This document shows, one piece after another, positions 24,701-33,450 of a DNA stretch of 64,000 bases. Location of the stretch: contig JASJOG010000020.1 of assembly GCA_030142905.1 (NCBI GenBank), positions 2,766,501-2,830,500 on the forward strand, read 5' to 3'. Positions within the stretch are counted from its first letter, which is position 1. Each line of letters starts with the position of its first letter. This DNA comes from Heliopora coerulea (Eukaryota; Cnidaria; Anthozoa; Scleralcyonacea; Helioporidae). A program made the position numbers and the translations under genes. The notes below the pieces were generated by a model. It did not search any database, was not told the DNA's origin, and saw only the letters and a program-made list of their open reading frames with translations.

Positions 24701-27700
24701 AATGGAATCTTAGCACCTATTTTAGTTCACAGCACTTTGTTAACAGACATCAACTTTCGCGTCCCAAAAAAGAAACAAACTGTTTTTCGGCTAAATAGAG
24801 CTTCGCCATCAATGCTTTCGTCTAGTCCAGTATTGTCGTGTATTGTAAGCTCACCATTGCAAAATATGTTTCGTCTAAGACGTAAAAGTTGATGTGTGTT
24901 AGCAAAGTGCTGTCAACTAAAGTTAGTTAACAGCTTGAAATTATACTTGTCAGGAAAAATGTGGTATGAGAAAATTTTATAACATCAGTTACGTGAAGGT
25001 GCAGACGAAACCACGTTTAAAAGATAAGGGAATAAAACTATCAAAATTTTTATACAAACCGGTGAACGTGGGTTTCCGATAAATAGAAGTTGAAAGGCAT
25101 GTGTGCGATCAATTAAGACGTTCAAGAAAGATAGAATAGAACAATTTTCTATCCCACTACAAAACATATTTCAATGATGTGAGTTAAGATAGTCTTGAAA
25201 GGGCTCAGACGAACACAGAACGTGGTCAGCTGAGCGAAAACTGGCAAAACAATCATCAACATATGGGTGAAATAAAAGCGCTTTGAACTGTCTAATCGAG
25301 TTCAGTTTATGTACAAATTATGGTAGTTATTATGATAGTGATCGACATATGTTAATAATGTTGCTTAGTCAATGCGAGCCCAGGTGCAAGTTTGACATAT
25401 GTTATTAATGAGACGTGTTGTAAGTGTGTGAGCTTAGAGATACGTTTAGGCCTATCCACACAATACGAGTGTCATACGGTTTTCATTTTGGCGTATGCGA
25501 TTATGTCATTAATGCACAATGCTTGCTTGCTATTCGCTCGCAAATATTGCAATTGCTCCTGAAGACTCTGATGACTGAATCGAGTACGTCAAAATGAACA
25601 CTCGTATACGACAGTCGTATCATGTAAATGGGCATTGCATGAAAGATGAACGATCGCCAAGCCCTAAACTCAGAAAAACGATTACTGAGCCCCAGAGGGG
25701 TATCGAACCCGCCAACTGGGGCTTTGGATCCCCGTTTGGAGCTCATAAATCGTTTTGCTGAGGTTAGGGCTTGACGAGCATTCATCTATCATGTGGGAAA
25801 AAGTACAGAATGTTACAATACTTTCTTACGTGATGTTTTGCTTTTTAGCTTCAGGGTCAGCAAGAAAAACATCATATCGTTCAGTAGGGATCACGACACT
25901 TATGAAAACTTGAAGGTAAGTAAACACGACGAAGAAAAAAAAAGAAATTCTCGTATATACGCATCCTGTACAGTGCGATGAATGACAGAGAAATTTCTCT
26001 ATTGATAAGAGTTTTATAGTTGAGCATGACGACATGTTTAATATTTAGACAGACGTTTTTGTGGTAACTTTGACATTTATTTGAATATCTTCTGAGCTTT
26101 CGTCCAGGAAACTCAGGACTTCCTCAGAGCAAGGCTGAAGTTTCCAAAAGCTTACAAGGTGTTTGTATGCGTCAAAATTTTCCGTTGTTAAATAGTGCGT
26201 TGTTAAAATTTCCTTTGGCTCGTGCTTGTATATCCGACACCACACCGCCGCTCATATTGTGAATAGTGCTTGTGAAATGGTTATGGATTGCGCTATAATA
26301 AGTGGACAGTCTGTCAAACTGTTTATTCATTTATTTATTAAATGTTATATAATGTATGTAAATAATATATTTATATCGCTTTACCACGTGATAAACCTGT
26401 TCCAAACTTATCTAATTGTTCTACCGATCTGTGTATTGTAACTAGAACCAAGAAATCAACCCCGACGAACGAGAGAAGTTTGTTCAAGGTTTAAAGGAAG
26501 CAGAAGATATAATGGTGAGGCGAGGTAAGTCCTTCCTTCCTTCCTTCCTTCCTTCCTTCCTTCCTTCCTTCCTTCCTTCCTTCCTTCCTTTCTTTTCCTT
26601 CCCTTCCTTCCTTTCCTTCCCTTCCTTCCGTTCAATTCCTCCCATCCTCTCTTCCCACCTTCCTCCCTTCCTCCCTCTCCTTTTCCCCTTTCCTTCCTTT
26701 CTTTCGTTCCGTCCTTTCCGTCTTCTCAATCCTTTCAACCCATGTCTTCCTTTCTCTCCTGTCCTTCCTCTCCATCCATTACTTCCTTCCTCTCCTTTCT
26801 TTCCTCTCCATCTTTTCGTTCCTCTCCTCTCCTTTCTCTTCTTCCTTACTTTCCCCTCCATCCTTTCCTTTCTACCCCTCCTTTCCTTCCTCTCCATCCT
26901 TTAATTCTTCTCCATCCTCTCCTACCTCTCCCTCTTTGTCTTGAGGCTTCAATTTGTTAACAATCCACGTTTTCCGTTTTAGCCTCTCAGAAAGACCACG
27001 AACCCTACACTCAGGAAGAGGGTATAATAAAGTGTTACTTCGTATTAGTTCTGTGATGTCTTTAGGCACAGTCCATGGACATACAATAAAGAGTACTTTT
27101 TGTTTTAAGATGACAGTATGTATTCTCGTATCAGTGACGAAGACTCATTTATGAAAGCCCAAAGCGAAGAACGTTGTGATATCGATGGACGGCAGGAAAT
27201 CGAGGAACGTCTAGGGAATGAAGCACAAGAAAATAGGGATGTAATCACTCCTCAGCAGCGAAGAGGTCTGAGAAGAAGAAGGTATGTAGTGTTATTAAAT
27301 TATGAGAAAGCATAATGTTAGGTGCTATCTTCGCTACGGCTGAGGTCTTGCTCACTTACCCTGCGTTGCAGCCCGACTTTCGCACGGAAGGAAGTGGGTC
27401 TGTGTAATAACGAACAAATTGGTGTTCTGGGCCTTGCATAGTTGCACGATTTTATATAATAGATTCTGATTGCCTTTCGGTTTCTTACATTCTTACGAGA
27501 CTCTCGATTGGCTTGCTTACTTGCGCCAGTCCTCCCCTTTTTCGGTTTGATTTTCGGTTTTGATTTTGCACGTGCGTTTGACAGATCAATCTTGCAGACC
27601 ATTGTGCTTATAGTTTACTCGGGAATGGATGTACCAGAATGCAATCTTTGCATCAAGAAAATCGGCAAACCTTACGAAAGATTCCTTGTGGAAAGCAAAG

Positions 27701-30700
27701 AGTAATTCAACTATTTATCAGGAATACAGACTCTGCCGTTTGACTGTTTGCATAAGACAATCAGAATCTGTGGTATAAAATCATGCAACCGTGCAGGGCC
27801 CAGAACGCGGATGTGTTAGTCATTGCGCAGACTCACTTTCTTTGATATGAAAGTCGGGCTGCCTCGCAGGCTATTGCTCACTTTCCTTACAAAAATTTCA
27901 CATGCAAATTCACATATGAAAATAATACTTCATATTTGAATTACTCCAATTCCATATGTGAAATTAATTTTCACTCGTGAATGCTCTCACTCCTTCAGGG
28001 AAACCTAATTTTTTTTTTTTCTCTTGAGGCGAGATCGCTATCATCAGCGCCCGCTAAAAGGTAGTCCAAAGCAAGAACATAGCGAGACGCAGAAATTTCT
28101 CTTATGAAACTTAGATGATGAAACTGTCATGTGTGATCGCATTCTTGAATTATCACAGACGTGACATAGTATTCATATTCTCAGGTCTGTTTCAAAGTAC
28201 AAAGAGATTTTGCACCAGTTCCATCAATGCAAGGTGAGCGTAGATCTTAATTTCAGAATTTGGTTTTGTTGTACGAGTAATTAACTTATTTAAGCACTTT
28301 TTTATAACCTGCATTACCTTGTTGTGCTGACAATAATTGCAAGCACTTAAAAGTCTTGCTTGTGTTTTAATCCGTATGGCCACAGAAAAGACTTGTCAAG
28401 ATTTTTCGGGAAGAAGAGCCCTCTGAGCGCCATCAAAAATTCCGTTACGGATCAGTTAAAGAAAAGAACTCCTTGAAATATCGAGCTGGATTTGGTCCAA
28501 TTGAGGATGATGACGTTGTAAGTTTGAAATTAGTTGAGGAGTTTGTAGTTCCTTGTGTTCCCCCTCTTCATTCCTTCCTTTCGTTCCTTGGCGGGGTTTT
28601 GGTAACAGTGTTAGCGCAGGTGTCTTTTACCTCTGTGTCCAGGGTTCGACCCCAGCTCCATACTGTGGTCCGATTAAAGTTAATTTGGTCTCAGTTGAGA
28701 AGAGGGTTGTCCAATTTTACTCTACCAAGTGACACAGGATTTCACGGGGTTCTGTTTCGAAAAGAGTTATCTTTCCCAGAAAGAGTTGTTTAGTATAAAT
28801 AACATTTTCCTCCTTCCCTTCCATTCTTCCTTCCTTCCCTCTCTCTCTGTTTCCCTCTCTCCGTCCCTTTCTTCCTCCCACCCTCCTTTTCTCCCCCTCC
28901 CTCCTTTTCTCCCCCTCCCTCTTTTTCTCCCCCTCCCTCTTTTTCTCCCCCCCTCTTTTTCTCCCCTCCCTCTTTTCTCCCTCTCCCTTCCTCCCTCTCT
29001 CTCCCTTCTTTCCTTCCTCCCTTCTTTCTTTCTTTCTTTCTTTCCTTCCTTCCTTCCTTCCTTCCTTCCTTCCTTCCTTCCTTCCTTCCTTCCATATTCT
29101 TCACTTCTTCCGTCCTTCGTTTCTGTCTTCTCTCTTTTCTTTTCCTCGTGTATTACTCCACTCTCACATTTTGTTTGATCCTACTTTTGTTCCAGCAGGA
29201 GCAAATCATCGCTATTCTGAGGAAATGGTATGGAGAAGTACAAACATCCTCCATTTTAAAGTCGTACATCTATGATGTTTGGTTACCCGAGGTTTGTTAA
29301 CTTTGTAAGCCATCCACTAAATTAAAATGAAGAAGCTGCATGTGTAAAAAGACTGACCAGTATTTTGACATTGCCGTATGAGTCAATGTCTTAGAGAGGT
29401 TATGAGCTTAATACACCTTGTGCTTTTCATTATCTGAAAATATACCTGAAACTCATTAACGCAAAAATACATTCAATCGACAAGAAATTGATAGGCAATT
29501 ATAATCAGTAGGTAAGAAATTTTCTTGCGTAATTGAAATTTTATTATCCCTAATGTATAGTAGAATGGTGTTAATGGTCGTCTGTTGGCGCTATGGAATG
29601 CCCTTTGATGCAAATGGTTGCGTATCTACGCCAATGAATGTCGACTGAAAAAATTAATACATTTTTGGGTTAATGAGTTTGAGGTTGGCGTTAATGATAG
29701 TATATTTTCTGGTAATGAAAAGCAAAAGGTGCACCATGCGGCATTGTACCGAGAGAAGAATCCAGTTCTAAACTGAAAATTCCATGTGGGCATCAAAAGG
29801 TTTCCCCCACGTGTAGCCCCAGTGGAGGTAAAATATAAACCAAGTGGGAGGCGAAGCACTGGAACCGATCGTCAGCCATTATTTGGTAGCCAATTGACTG
29901 TTTTTGTTTCGATAGAATACAACCCTTGCGGAATCTTTCCTGTAAAAGTGGAGCGTTTGAACGCTGAGCTCACGAGTGACTCACGCGTTAGAAAACGTCA
30001 GTCACCTACAAAACAAGCATCTCAACAAAGATCAAACGAAAGCGCCGGTTCACTTATGGCCACATTTGGAATATGTGCCAAACCATGTGATGGTAGCATT
30101 TAGTCAGAATATGATACAATATCCCTTTTTACTGATGTTTCGCCCCACGGATATTGGCACTATTTTATCTTGAAGGACAACCAGGAGTAAAGAGAATGTG
30201 TCTAGGATAGACCAATTAGTTTTGTACTAGTTTGATCGGTTTAATGCTTGGTTACAACTGGAACTTGCACAAGCTAGCTAGTCAACTGAAAGTGAACGAA
30301 TTTACGTTAGCTGATTCCTGACAACTATAAGAAAGTCCGATTTTCGAATTATCGACAGTATGCTTACAGTTCTGCGAGGTTCACTCTTGATCATGATACA
30401 CTAATTTCCTTACTTATGACGAAGAACGCATAATACTTTTTACTTTGAGAGAAAAATCGCTCTCTCTCATTTTACCACTCGACCTCAGTCTCCGAGGGGG
30501 AGCTGAAATCTGATTGGTGAACATCTGTCACTTATTTTTGTGTTTAGATGTAAAGAAAATATCAACAAAGTGCAGAACAACTGACAGGCTCGTTTCCATT
30601 TAAACATGACAATTACTGACTAGAAGTGTCCGCTCCAATCATCTATGCCTACCATGAATTACCTATCAGTCCCAGCTACATAGGTCTAATCATTACATTA

Positions 30701-31049
30701 ACCATTTAATCATTACAATTACTAAATGTCCGTTTCCGCACAGGGTCTGGTCCTTTTCATTGGGTTATAAAAATTGCGTCTCTGCAGAACGCTTGCTCAA
30801 ATTTTTGGCTAGGAAATAAGTCTCTTTTTTCCCTCTCTCGTTTTTTCTACTCAGGCAATCATCTATTTCATACAGAATACCGAAAGCGTGAATCGAAGTA
30901 CCGCTGAAAAGATTTATTCTGACCATGCAAGAAATGTAACGAAAGAGAACTATGAAGAAGTTAGCACTTGGTTTAAGGAAAGGACGATAGACGAGAGTGC
31001 GATGCAAGAAAGCTTGGATCGTGCCAAACGAGCATTTAGCCTTTCGTGA
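11253..31049 (+). CDS. PWWP3A: PWWP3A/MUM1-like protein with two PWWP domains, 16 exons
   Basis: Exons: 11253-11321, 11792-11874, 13979-14055, 14646-14726, 18382-19434, 20735-20809, 22294-22370, 23489-23556, 25849-25915, 26446-26524, 27110-27281, 28185-28233, 28386-28517, 29196-29291, 30855-31049 plus small uncertainty; all phases agree, giving about 790 residues over the 15 exons listed (a further UTR exon is possible). PWWP 1 starts at residue 1 (DELVWAKSSGPWQVYWPAK) and ends with a helical segment (LHKKLQFGIAVKQAEQLIEM). A long charged linker of about 350 residues follows, encoded by the large exon and probably disordered. PWWP 2 (NDVVWVKYGRSPYWPSQ) ends with EREKFVQGLKEAEDIMVRR. The C-terminal domain (VWLPEAIIYFIQ, then STAEKIY) matches the tail of human PWWP3A/PWWP3B. 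PWWP domains bind methylated nucleosomes; PWWP3A (EXPAND1) acts with 53BP1 on damaged chromatin. Exon 5 could instead end at a later donor (near 19579) in the same phase. Function is inferred from family. Confidence 0.88.
12208..12628. mobile_element. Non-autonomous hAT-type element with near-perfect 8-bp target duplication
   Basis: Termini TAGGGATGTCCCAATC and the inverted GATTGGGACATCCGTA match the widespread hAT end type. Flanking 8-mers are ttaggcat (12200-12207) and tcaggcat (12629-12636), with 7 of 8 bases equal. The element is 421 bp, has no transposase, and lies in intron 2 of the PWWP gene. Confidence 0.85.
12637..13060. other. PWWP3 intron 2, remnant repeats only
   Basis: AT-rich intron DNA with scattered GTTTGGA / TCCAAA motifs (12700-12750, 12845) related to the TCCAAAC inverted-repeat family next to it. 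No exon with matching phase is seen here. Confidence 0.45.
13071..13217. repeat. Small MITE of the GTTTGGATAC / GATCCAAAC family
   Basis: The ends TACCAAATGGATTCC and GGAATCCATTTGGTA are inverted. The core holds GTTTGGATACTGTGATCCAAAC-type motifs and GGAATGTTGCTTAACTTTC. A related copy lies at about 22596-22800 in intron 7 of the same gene, and a distant relative with ATCCAAACAC ends at 43180-43282. Confidence 0.7.
13534..13576. repeat. Two-copy tandem duplication of about 22 bp
   Basis: AATTCCTCAGTAATGTTTAC is present twice in direct succession in intron 2 of the PWWP gene. Confidence 0.85.
14266..14487. repeat. Inverted-repeat MITE
   Basis: Arms of about 35 bp (14269-14303 and 14450-14484) both contain TACCATGGTGATTGGTA-type sequence in opposite orientation, with TTTCAAATAC at the outer edge. 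The intervening 145 bp are pyrimidine-rich. It lies in intron 3 of the PWWP gene. Confidence 0.75.
14764..15573. mobile_element. CCGTATTTACTCGAATAA MITE with TA target duplication
   Basis: Left end CCGTATTTACTCGAATAAAC is mirrored by the right end TTATTCGAGTAAATACGG. TA dinucleotides flank both ends (14762-14763 and 15574-15575). Subterminal GCGGCGCTTATTCGAG motifs occur several times in both orientations. The interior is interrupted by a second palindromic element (14960-15384), so the host element was about 385 bp before the nested insertion. TA duplication points to a Tc1/mariner-like or similar transposase source (inference). Confidence 0.85.
14960..15384. mobile_element. Palindromic MITE, copy 1 (ACACCTTTTG family), nested
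   Basis: The element starts ACACCTTTTGC and ends GCAAAAGGTGT. The two halves are near mirror images meeting at TAATAAAATTT / AAATTTTATT sites around 15145-15205. Conserved blocks are ATTACCAGAAAA, TCATTAACGC, CCATTTGCATCGAAGGGCAT and their inversions. It sits inside the TA-flanked MITE at 14764-15573. Two more copies are at 24110-24589 and 29413-29732. Confidence 0.85.
15839..16914. mobile_element. DNA transposon derivative with CAGTCGAACCTCCC ends
   Basis: Both ends read CAGTCGAACCTCCC in inverted orientation (15839 and 16914). Subterminal TGTCCGCTTACAAGAGG / GTCCGCTTACGGGAGG motifs are repeated in tandem, four or more times on the right side (16750-16890). The 1.08-kb element has no intact transposase; the open frames at 16502-16768 and 16811-17149 have no recognisable domain. 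No target duplication could be fixed. Confidence 0.75.
17504..17782. mobile_element. Small MITE with CAGCCCTCGAAATTC ends
   Basis: CAGCCCTCGAAATTC at the left is matched by GAATTTCGAGGGCTG at the right. The flanking direct repeat CTTTCA (17498-17503 and 17783-17788) suggests a target duplication of at least 6 bp. Internal GTCGGCAAATTTTTGCCGGC-type palindromes are present. It lies in intron 4 of the PWWP gene. Confidence 0.75.
17818..17892 (-). repeat. tRNA-derived SINE or tRNA pseudogene
   Basis: On the minus strand an A-box-like stretch (TTCAATGGTCAAAGCGTC) is followed about 35 bp later by a canonical B box GGGTTCGATACCC and then CGTCTGGGGCTC. The spacing is that of a tRNA. The acceptor stem does not pair convincingly, so a SINE head or dead tRNA is more likely than a functional gene. 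A similar B box (GGGTTCGATACCCC) is in the element at 25655-25775. Confidence 0.6.
20388..20666. repeat. Array of TTTCATATATGAAAT-type palindromes, two ~80-bp copies
   Basis: Copy 1 (20388-20469) and copy 2 (20586-20665) share the order ATGAAATT-CTCAT-TATGAATCA-CATTTCATATNCGAAATT-GTTTC-ATGAAATCTT. Each is a string of small palindromes built on TTTCATNNATGAAA. A third, more diverged stretch is at 27896-27985 (CATATGAAAATAATACTTC). Origin unknown. Confidence 0.7.
20886..20937. repeat. (CGTAT)n pentanucleotide run
   Basis: Five or more near-perfect TCGTA units, then degraded CATAT/CGTAT units, right after exon 6 of the PWWP gene. Confidence 0.85.
21205..21780. repeat. AT-dinucleotide tracts around a palindromic MITE
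   Basis: TA/AT runs occur at about 21216-21236, 21314-21326, 21667-21702 and 21745-21776, with (AAAT)n at 21635-21666. They bracket the palindrome at 21331-21606. Confidence 0.85.
21331..21606. repeat. Palindromic MITE of the GTGCTTTATCGG family
   Basis: The arms 21412-21494 and 21512-21593 mirror each other (GTTTTTTAGATGTCTTCTGA, CTAATACGCTAATTC and AAAGTTGGGAAATTTATC against their inversions), and GTGCTTTATCGG stands near both ends. The core is GATAAATTTCCCAACTTTC on both sides of a short GTTTATCGGCTTACG loop. It lies in intron 6 of the PWWP gene; a shorter relative is at 2760-2905. Confidence 0.8.
22596..22985. repeat. Two adjacent inverted-repeat MITEs
   Basis: The left part (about 22596-22800) carries CTCTGATCCAAAC, GGGTATCCAAACAC and GTTTGGGTGACAG, the same family as 13071-13217. 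The right part (about 22851-22985) is a hairpin: AGCATCTTGTAAAC, GATTTGAGTTGTATAGCAA and their mirrors TTGCTATACAACTCAAATC, GTTTACAAGATGCT. Both lie in intron 7 of the PWWP gene. Confidence 0.75.
24110..24589. mobile_element. Palindromic MITE, copy 2 (ACACCTTTTG family)
   Basis: Starts ACACCTTTTGTTG and ends CAGCAAAAGGCGT. Internal blocks ATTACCAGAAAATA, TCATTAACGCC and CCATTTGCATC appear in both orientations as in copy 1 (14960-15384). The midpoint has TAGGGATAATAAAATTTCAA mirrored by TTGAAATTTTATTATCCCTA. It lies in intron 8 of the PWWP gene. Confidence 0.85.
25655..25775. repeat. Inverted-repeat element carrying a tRNA-type B box
   Basis: Ends AAGCCCTAAACTCAG and CTGAGGTTAGGGCTT are inverted, followed inward by AAAACGAT / ATCGTTTT. 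The centre has TGAGCCCCAGAGGGGTATCG and AACCCG, which on the minus strand is the B-box-like GGTTCGATACCCC. It may be a SINE-derived hairpin. It precedes exon 9 of the PWWP gene. Confidence 0.6.
26525..26940. repeat. (CTTC)n microsatellite and long pyrimidine tract
   Basis: A pure CCTT run starts directly after the donor of PWWP exon 10 (26524) and decays into about 350 bp of C/T-only sequence. The open frames of Arg/Lys/Glu or Phe/Leu/Pro runs here are artefacts of it. Confidence 0.95.
27358..27873. mobile_element. MITE with long inverted repeats and perfect 10-bp direct flanks
   Basis: Arms of about 110 bp (CTGCG..GCAGCCCGACTTTC, TTCTGGGCC, GATTTTATA, CAGAATC-type blocks) mirror each other. 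The identical 10-mer TTGCTCACTT flanks both sides (27348-27357 and 27874-27883). Long inverted repeats with a 9-10 bp duplication resemble Mutator-like elements (inference). The interior has no transposase. It lies in intron 11 of the PWWP gene. Confidence 0.8.
28588..28800 (+). repeat. tRNA-derived SINE
   Basis: A plus-strand A-box-like stretch (GGTAACAGTGTTAGCGCAGG) precedes a clear B box GGGTTCGACCCC about 40 bp later. An unrelated body of about 140 bp follows. The pyrimidine-rich run from 28806 may have grown at its 3' end. It lies in the intron after PWWP exon 13. Confidence 0.65.
28806..29098. repeat. Pyrimidine tract with (CTTT)n and (CTTC)n
   Basis: Nearly pure C/T over about 290 bp, with CTCCCTCTTTTT units in the middle and a clean TTCC run at 29044-29092. 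The open frames through it are artefacts. Confidence 0.95.
29413..29732. mobile_element. Palindromic MITE, copy 3 (ACACCTTTTG family), left arm shortened
   Basis: Begins ACACCTTGTGCTTTTCATTA and ends AGCAAAAGGTGC. The right half (CCTAATGTATAGTAG, GGTCGTCTGTTGGCGCTAT, CCATTTG-type and GCGTTAATGATAG blocks) matches copies 1 and 2, but most of the left half is deleted. It lies in the last intron of the PWWP gene. Confidence 0.8.
29733..30854. other. Last intron of the PWWP gene, no gene seen
   Basis: Open frame 29786-30103 (plus) has no recognisable domain and lies inside an intron. The remainder is unstructured AT-rich DNA. Confidence 0.5.
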
Positions 31050-33450
31050 GAGTTTTGAAGGTCGGACCGTGTGCATAACTTTTAAGGTTCTCATTATCAT
31101 TGTGCTAACTTCATAACCAAGCGCCGATCAGGATTTTTTAAAAAGTAGTCGCCAGTTGGAGATTAGGCAGCAGCTTAAATTGTTGTTCTTCAAAACTGAA
31201 CCATGAACTCGAAGAAGAAACCAGGTTTTCAAGCTAAGTAAAAATAGGATAGCCCAGCAAAATACACGGAATATAGGCATTGTGGAGGTTTTATTGGATC
31301 TTACGTTTCGTTACTTCGTGCAACATCATTAGAGAATGATAGGTTATGTTACATAAGCGATATATTTATATTTTATTACAAAGGTGATGTCAACATGAAT
31401 AAATATATCGCTTATGAAACATAACCTGCCATTCTCTGATGACGTTGCGCGAAGCAACGAAACGTAAGATTCAATAAAACCTTCACACTGCCTATATTCT
31501 GTGTATTTTGCTGGGCTATCTTATTTTTACTTCGCCTACGATTTCCGCATGGCTCATCAATCGCCCAATTTTCTCAGTTTCACCATTTCGAAGTTCTGCT
31601 GTTTGGTATCTTCAATAATCCTAAAAATTGTCTCGTTACAAATTTAGCATAATAATAATGGGTAACTTAGCATGCTATATTGCAGCATGCATATCAATTT
31701 GCATTCAAACTCAGTGATAATCGTTTCTGTCACTTTTCTGCAACTTGTGGTTGGAGGTCGTCAAGAAAACATTTCGCTTCAGAATGCGAACTAGATCAAA
31801 AAATAGGTTATTCGATGTGTTGCAATTCCTTGCATATAACTGGTCTTCCACCAATGGGAATATCCAGGGTATTATAACGGTCGCTCGTTTTGTAGCTGGG
31901 TAGGTATTGCATATATGCGTACGTATTTACGCGTGTGGGTATGCAGTTATGTATGTGTGAGTATGTGTGTACATGTGTACATATGGGTGTGTGAGGAAGT
32001 GTGGGTGTACGTTATGTGTATACATATTTCTCATACTGAATAGTGCAAGTCCGTAGAAGGATACCGATGGAGAGATGGTGTTGCCTGCATATACAAAGCG
32101 TGAACTTTACATCCGTTGTTCGACATTCTAACCTTCGGCATGCAAAGACTTACAAGTTGATGGAACGTGCAGGGTTATGCCAATTTACTCGCATTGTTAT
32201 GAAGGACGAGACCTCATGGACATGGAGGTACAAAGACTTACAGGAGGGGTAAAGCTTTGGTTATATGGGAAAAGCAAGTCCTACCCAGTTTCAAGACATG
32301 CTGCCTGTTTGGTGAACGACTTGCGTCAATTTCCTATCAGCTTATACTGCCATGCAGCAAGTATGAGTGAGTTTAAATTTCACTACTGGTTTTCTTTGTG
32401 TTCCATCGGCTTGTGCTCTAACAGACATACCATCATTGGGACTCAAGAAACCTGAATACTGATACTTTGTTTAGTACCGATGGCTTTTTCTTTCACAAGG
32501 GCAAGTGTTAAAGGGTTCTGACAATGTCAGAACACAATTTTACATGCATGTAAGTTTGGTTTGGCAGTGGACATCGCTTTGCGAGAAAAATGTATATGCA
32601 AATCTAAACCTTTGTCAAAAGGGAACCTTATGCCGTTAAAAATGACTGTGGCATGTGCTGCTGGTATTGTGCATCGGTGTCATTCAGTATCGTATAGTCA
32701 AAAACATTGGCTTGATTACAATTGGTGAACCAGGGAAAACGGACAACGAATCGAAAACCGGGAAAATTTGTTAGTAAATAGAGCCTGGATAGAATAGGGT
32801 GTTCTTAGTTTGTAGGGAGCTCATTCGGCTTCACTGTCACCAAGGCAAAAGGGAAATTTAATTGCTAGTTTCCCTTAAGTCGGAGTAACACTTTGCAGTG
32901 CTAAAATGACCGAGGAAATTTTGAGAAGCCTGAGCTTCTACAGCCTATTACCTGGCCCATATTGGTTCAACCGTTTGTGTAATTTAGATTAGTCGTAATT
33001 GACGTTTGATAGTTATGTGAGGTGGTAATTAGGGGTATTGGGGGTTTGTTCATTGGTTATGCTTACTGGTGTGCCTGTAGTTGCTGGTGTCAGCGTTTGT
33101 GCATGTTAAAAAGTAGCCCGTGAAAACTTGCGCATTAAAAACATGAAGGTGCCTTGTAGACCTTCTAACTCTGGTGCTGTGGGTTTCCCTTGCAAATTGC
33201 ATTTTACAGTTGATAATTTTGCGACAGATGACCATTTGATCTACGCATTCAAGAATAAAGAACATTCTACAGTCTGGGCTAGAAGTTACCGATAATTCAG
33301 CAAAGATCTAGAAATACTGCAGCAATTTCCGTCACCCATTTTAGTCTTTGGAGCTTTGCAGCCGGGTCAGTACAAGGCTCAGTGTTTTCGTCTTTTCGCT
33401 CCTCAACTCCTGCATATTTGGCAGTATTACGTTGCTGTTTTTGAGCAAAC
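31050..33450. other. Intergenic between PWWP3-like and TENT2
   Basis: Contains the 3' end of the PWWP gene, the hairpin MITE 31236-31532 and a TG-rich stretch at 31915-32035. The small open frames at 32043-32455 have no recognisable domain. The last few hundred bases should include the TENT2 promoter and 5' untranslated region. Confidence 0.55.
31236..31532. repeat. Full-length palindromic MITE (AAGTAAAAATAGGATAGCCC)
   Basis: AAGTAAAAATAGGATAGCCC at the left is mirrored by GGGCTATCTTATTTTTACTT at the right. Further pairs are CAGCAAAATACAC, GAAACGTAAGAT, CATTCTCT and ATATATCGCTTATG, with the loop near 31375-31390. The whole unit is a roughly 297-bp hairpin 187 bp after the PWWP stop codon, so it may lie in the 3' untranslated region. 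Confidence 0.85.

Noticed and set aside
24689..24892. Possible exon with VPKKKQTVFRL between PWWP exons 8 and 9
   Set aside because: Acceptor present but the phase would break the join to exon 9; superseded by 23489-23556.
26484..26904. Open frames of R/K/G/E and F/L/P/S over the pyrimidine tract
   Set aside because: Both strands are open because the tract lacks A/G-rich stop codons on one strand and T-containing stops on the other; simple repeat artefact.
28729..29178. 149-residue Pro/Leu/Phe-rich frame and its antisense partner
   Set aside because: Made by CTTC/CTTT repeats and inside a PWWP intron.
29786..30103. 105-residue plus-strand frame in the last PWWP intron
   Set aside because: No domain and no suitable phase to join neighbouring exons.
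32043..32455. Overlapping 69- and 92-residue frames upstream of TENT2
   Set aside because: No recognisable domain and no exon signals that join TENT2 in phase.
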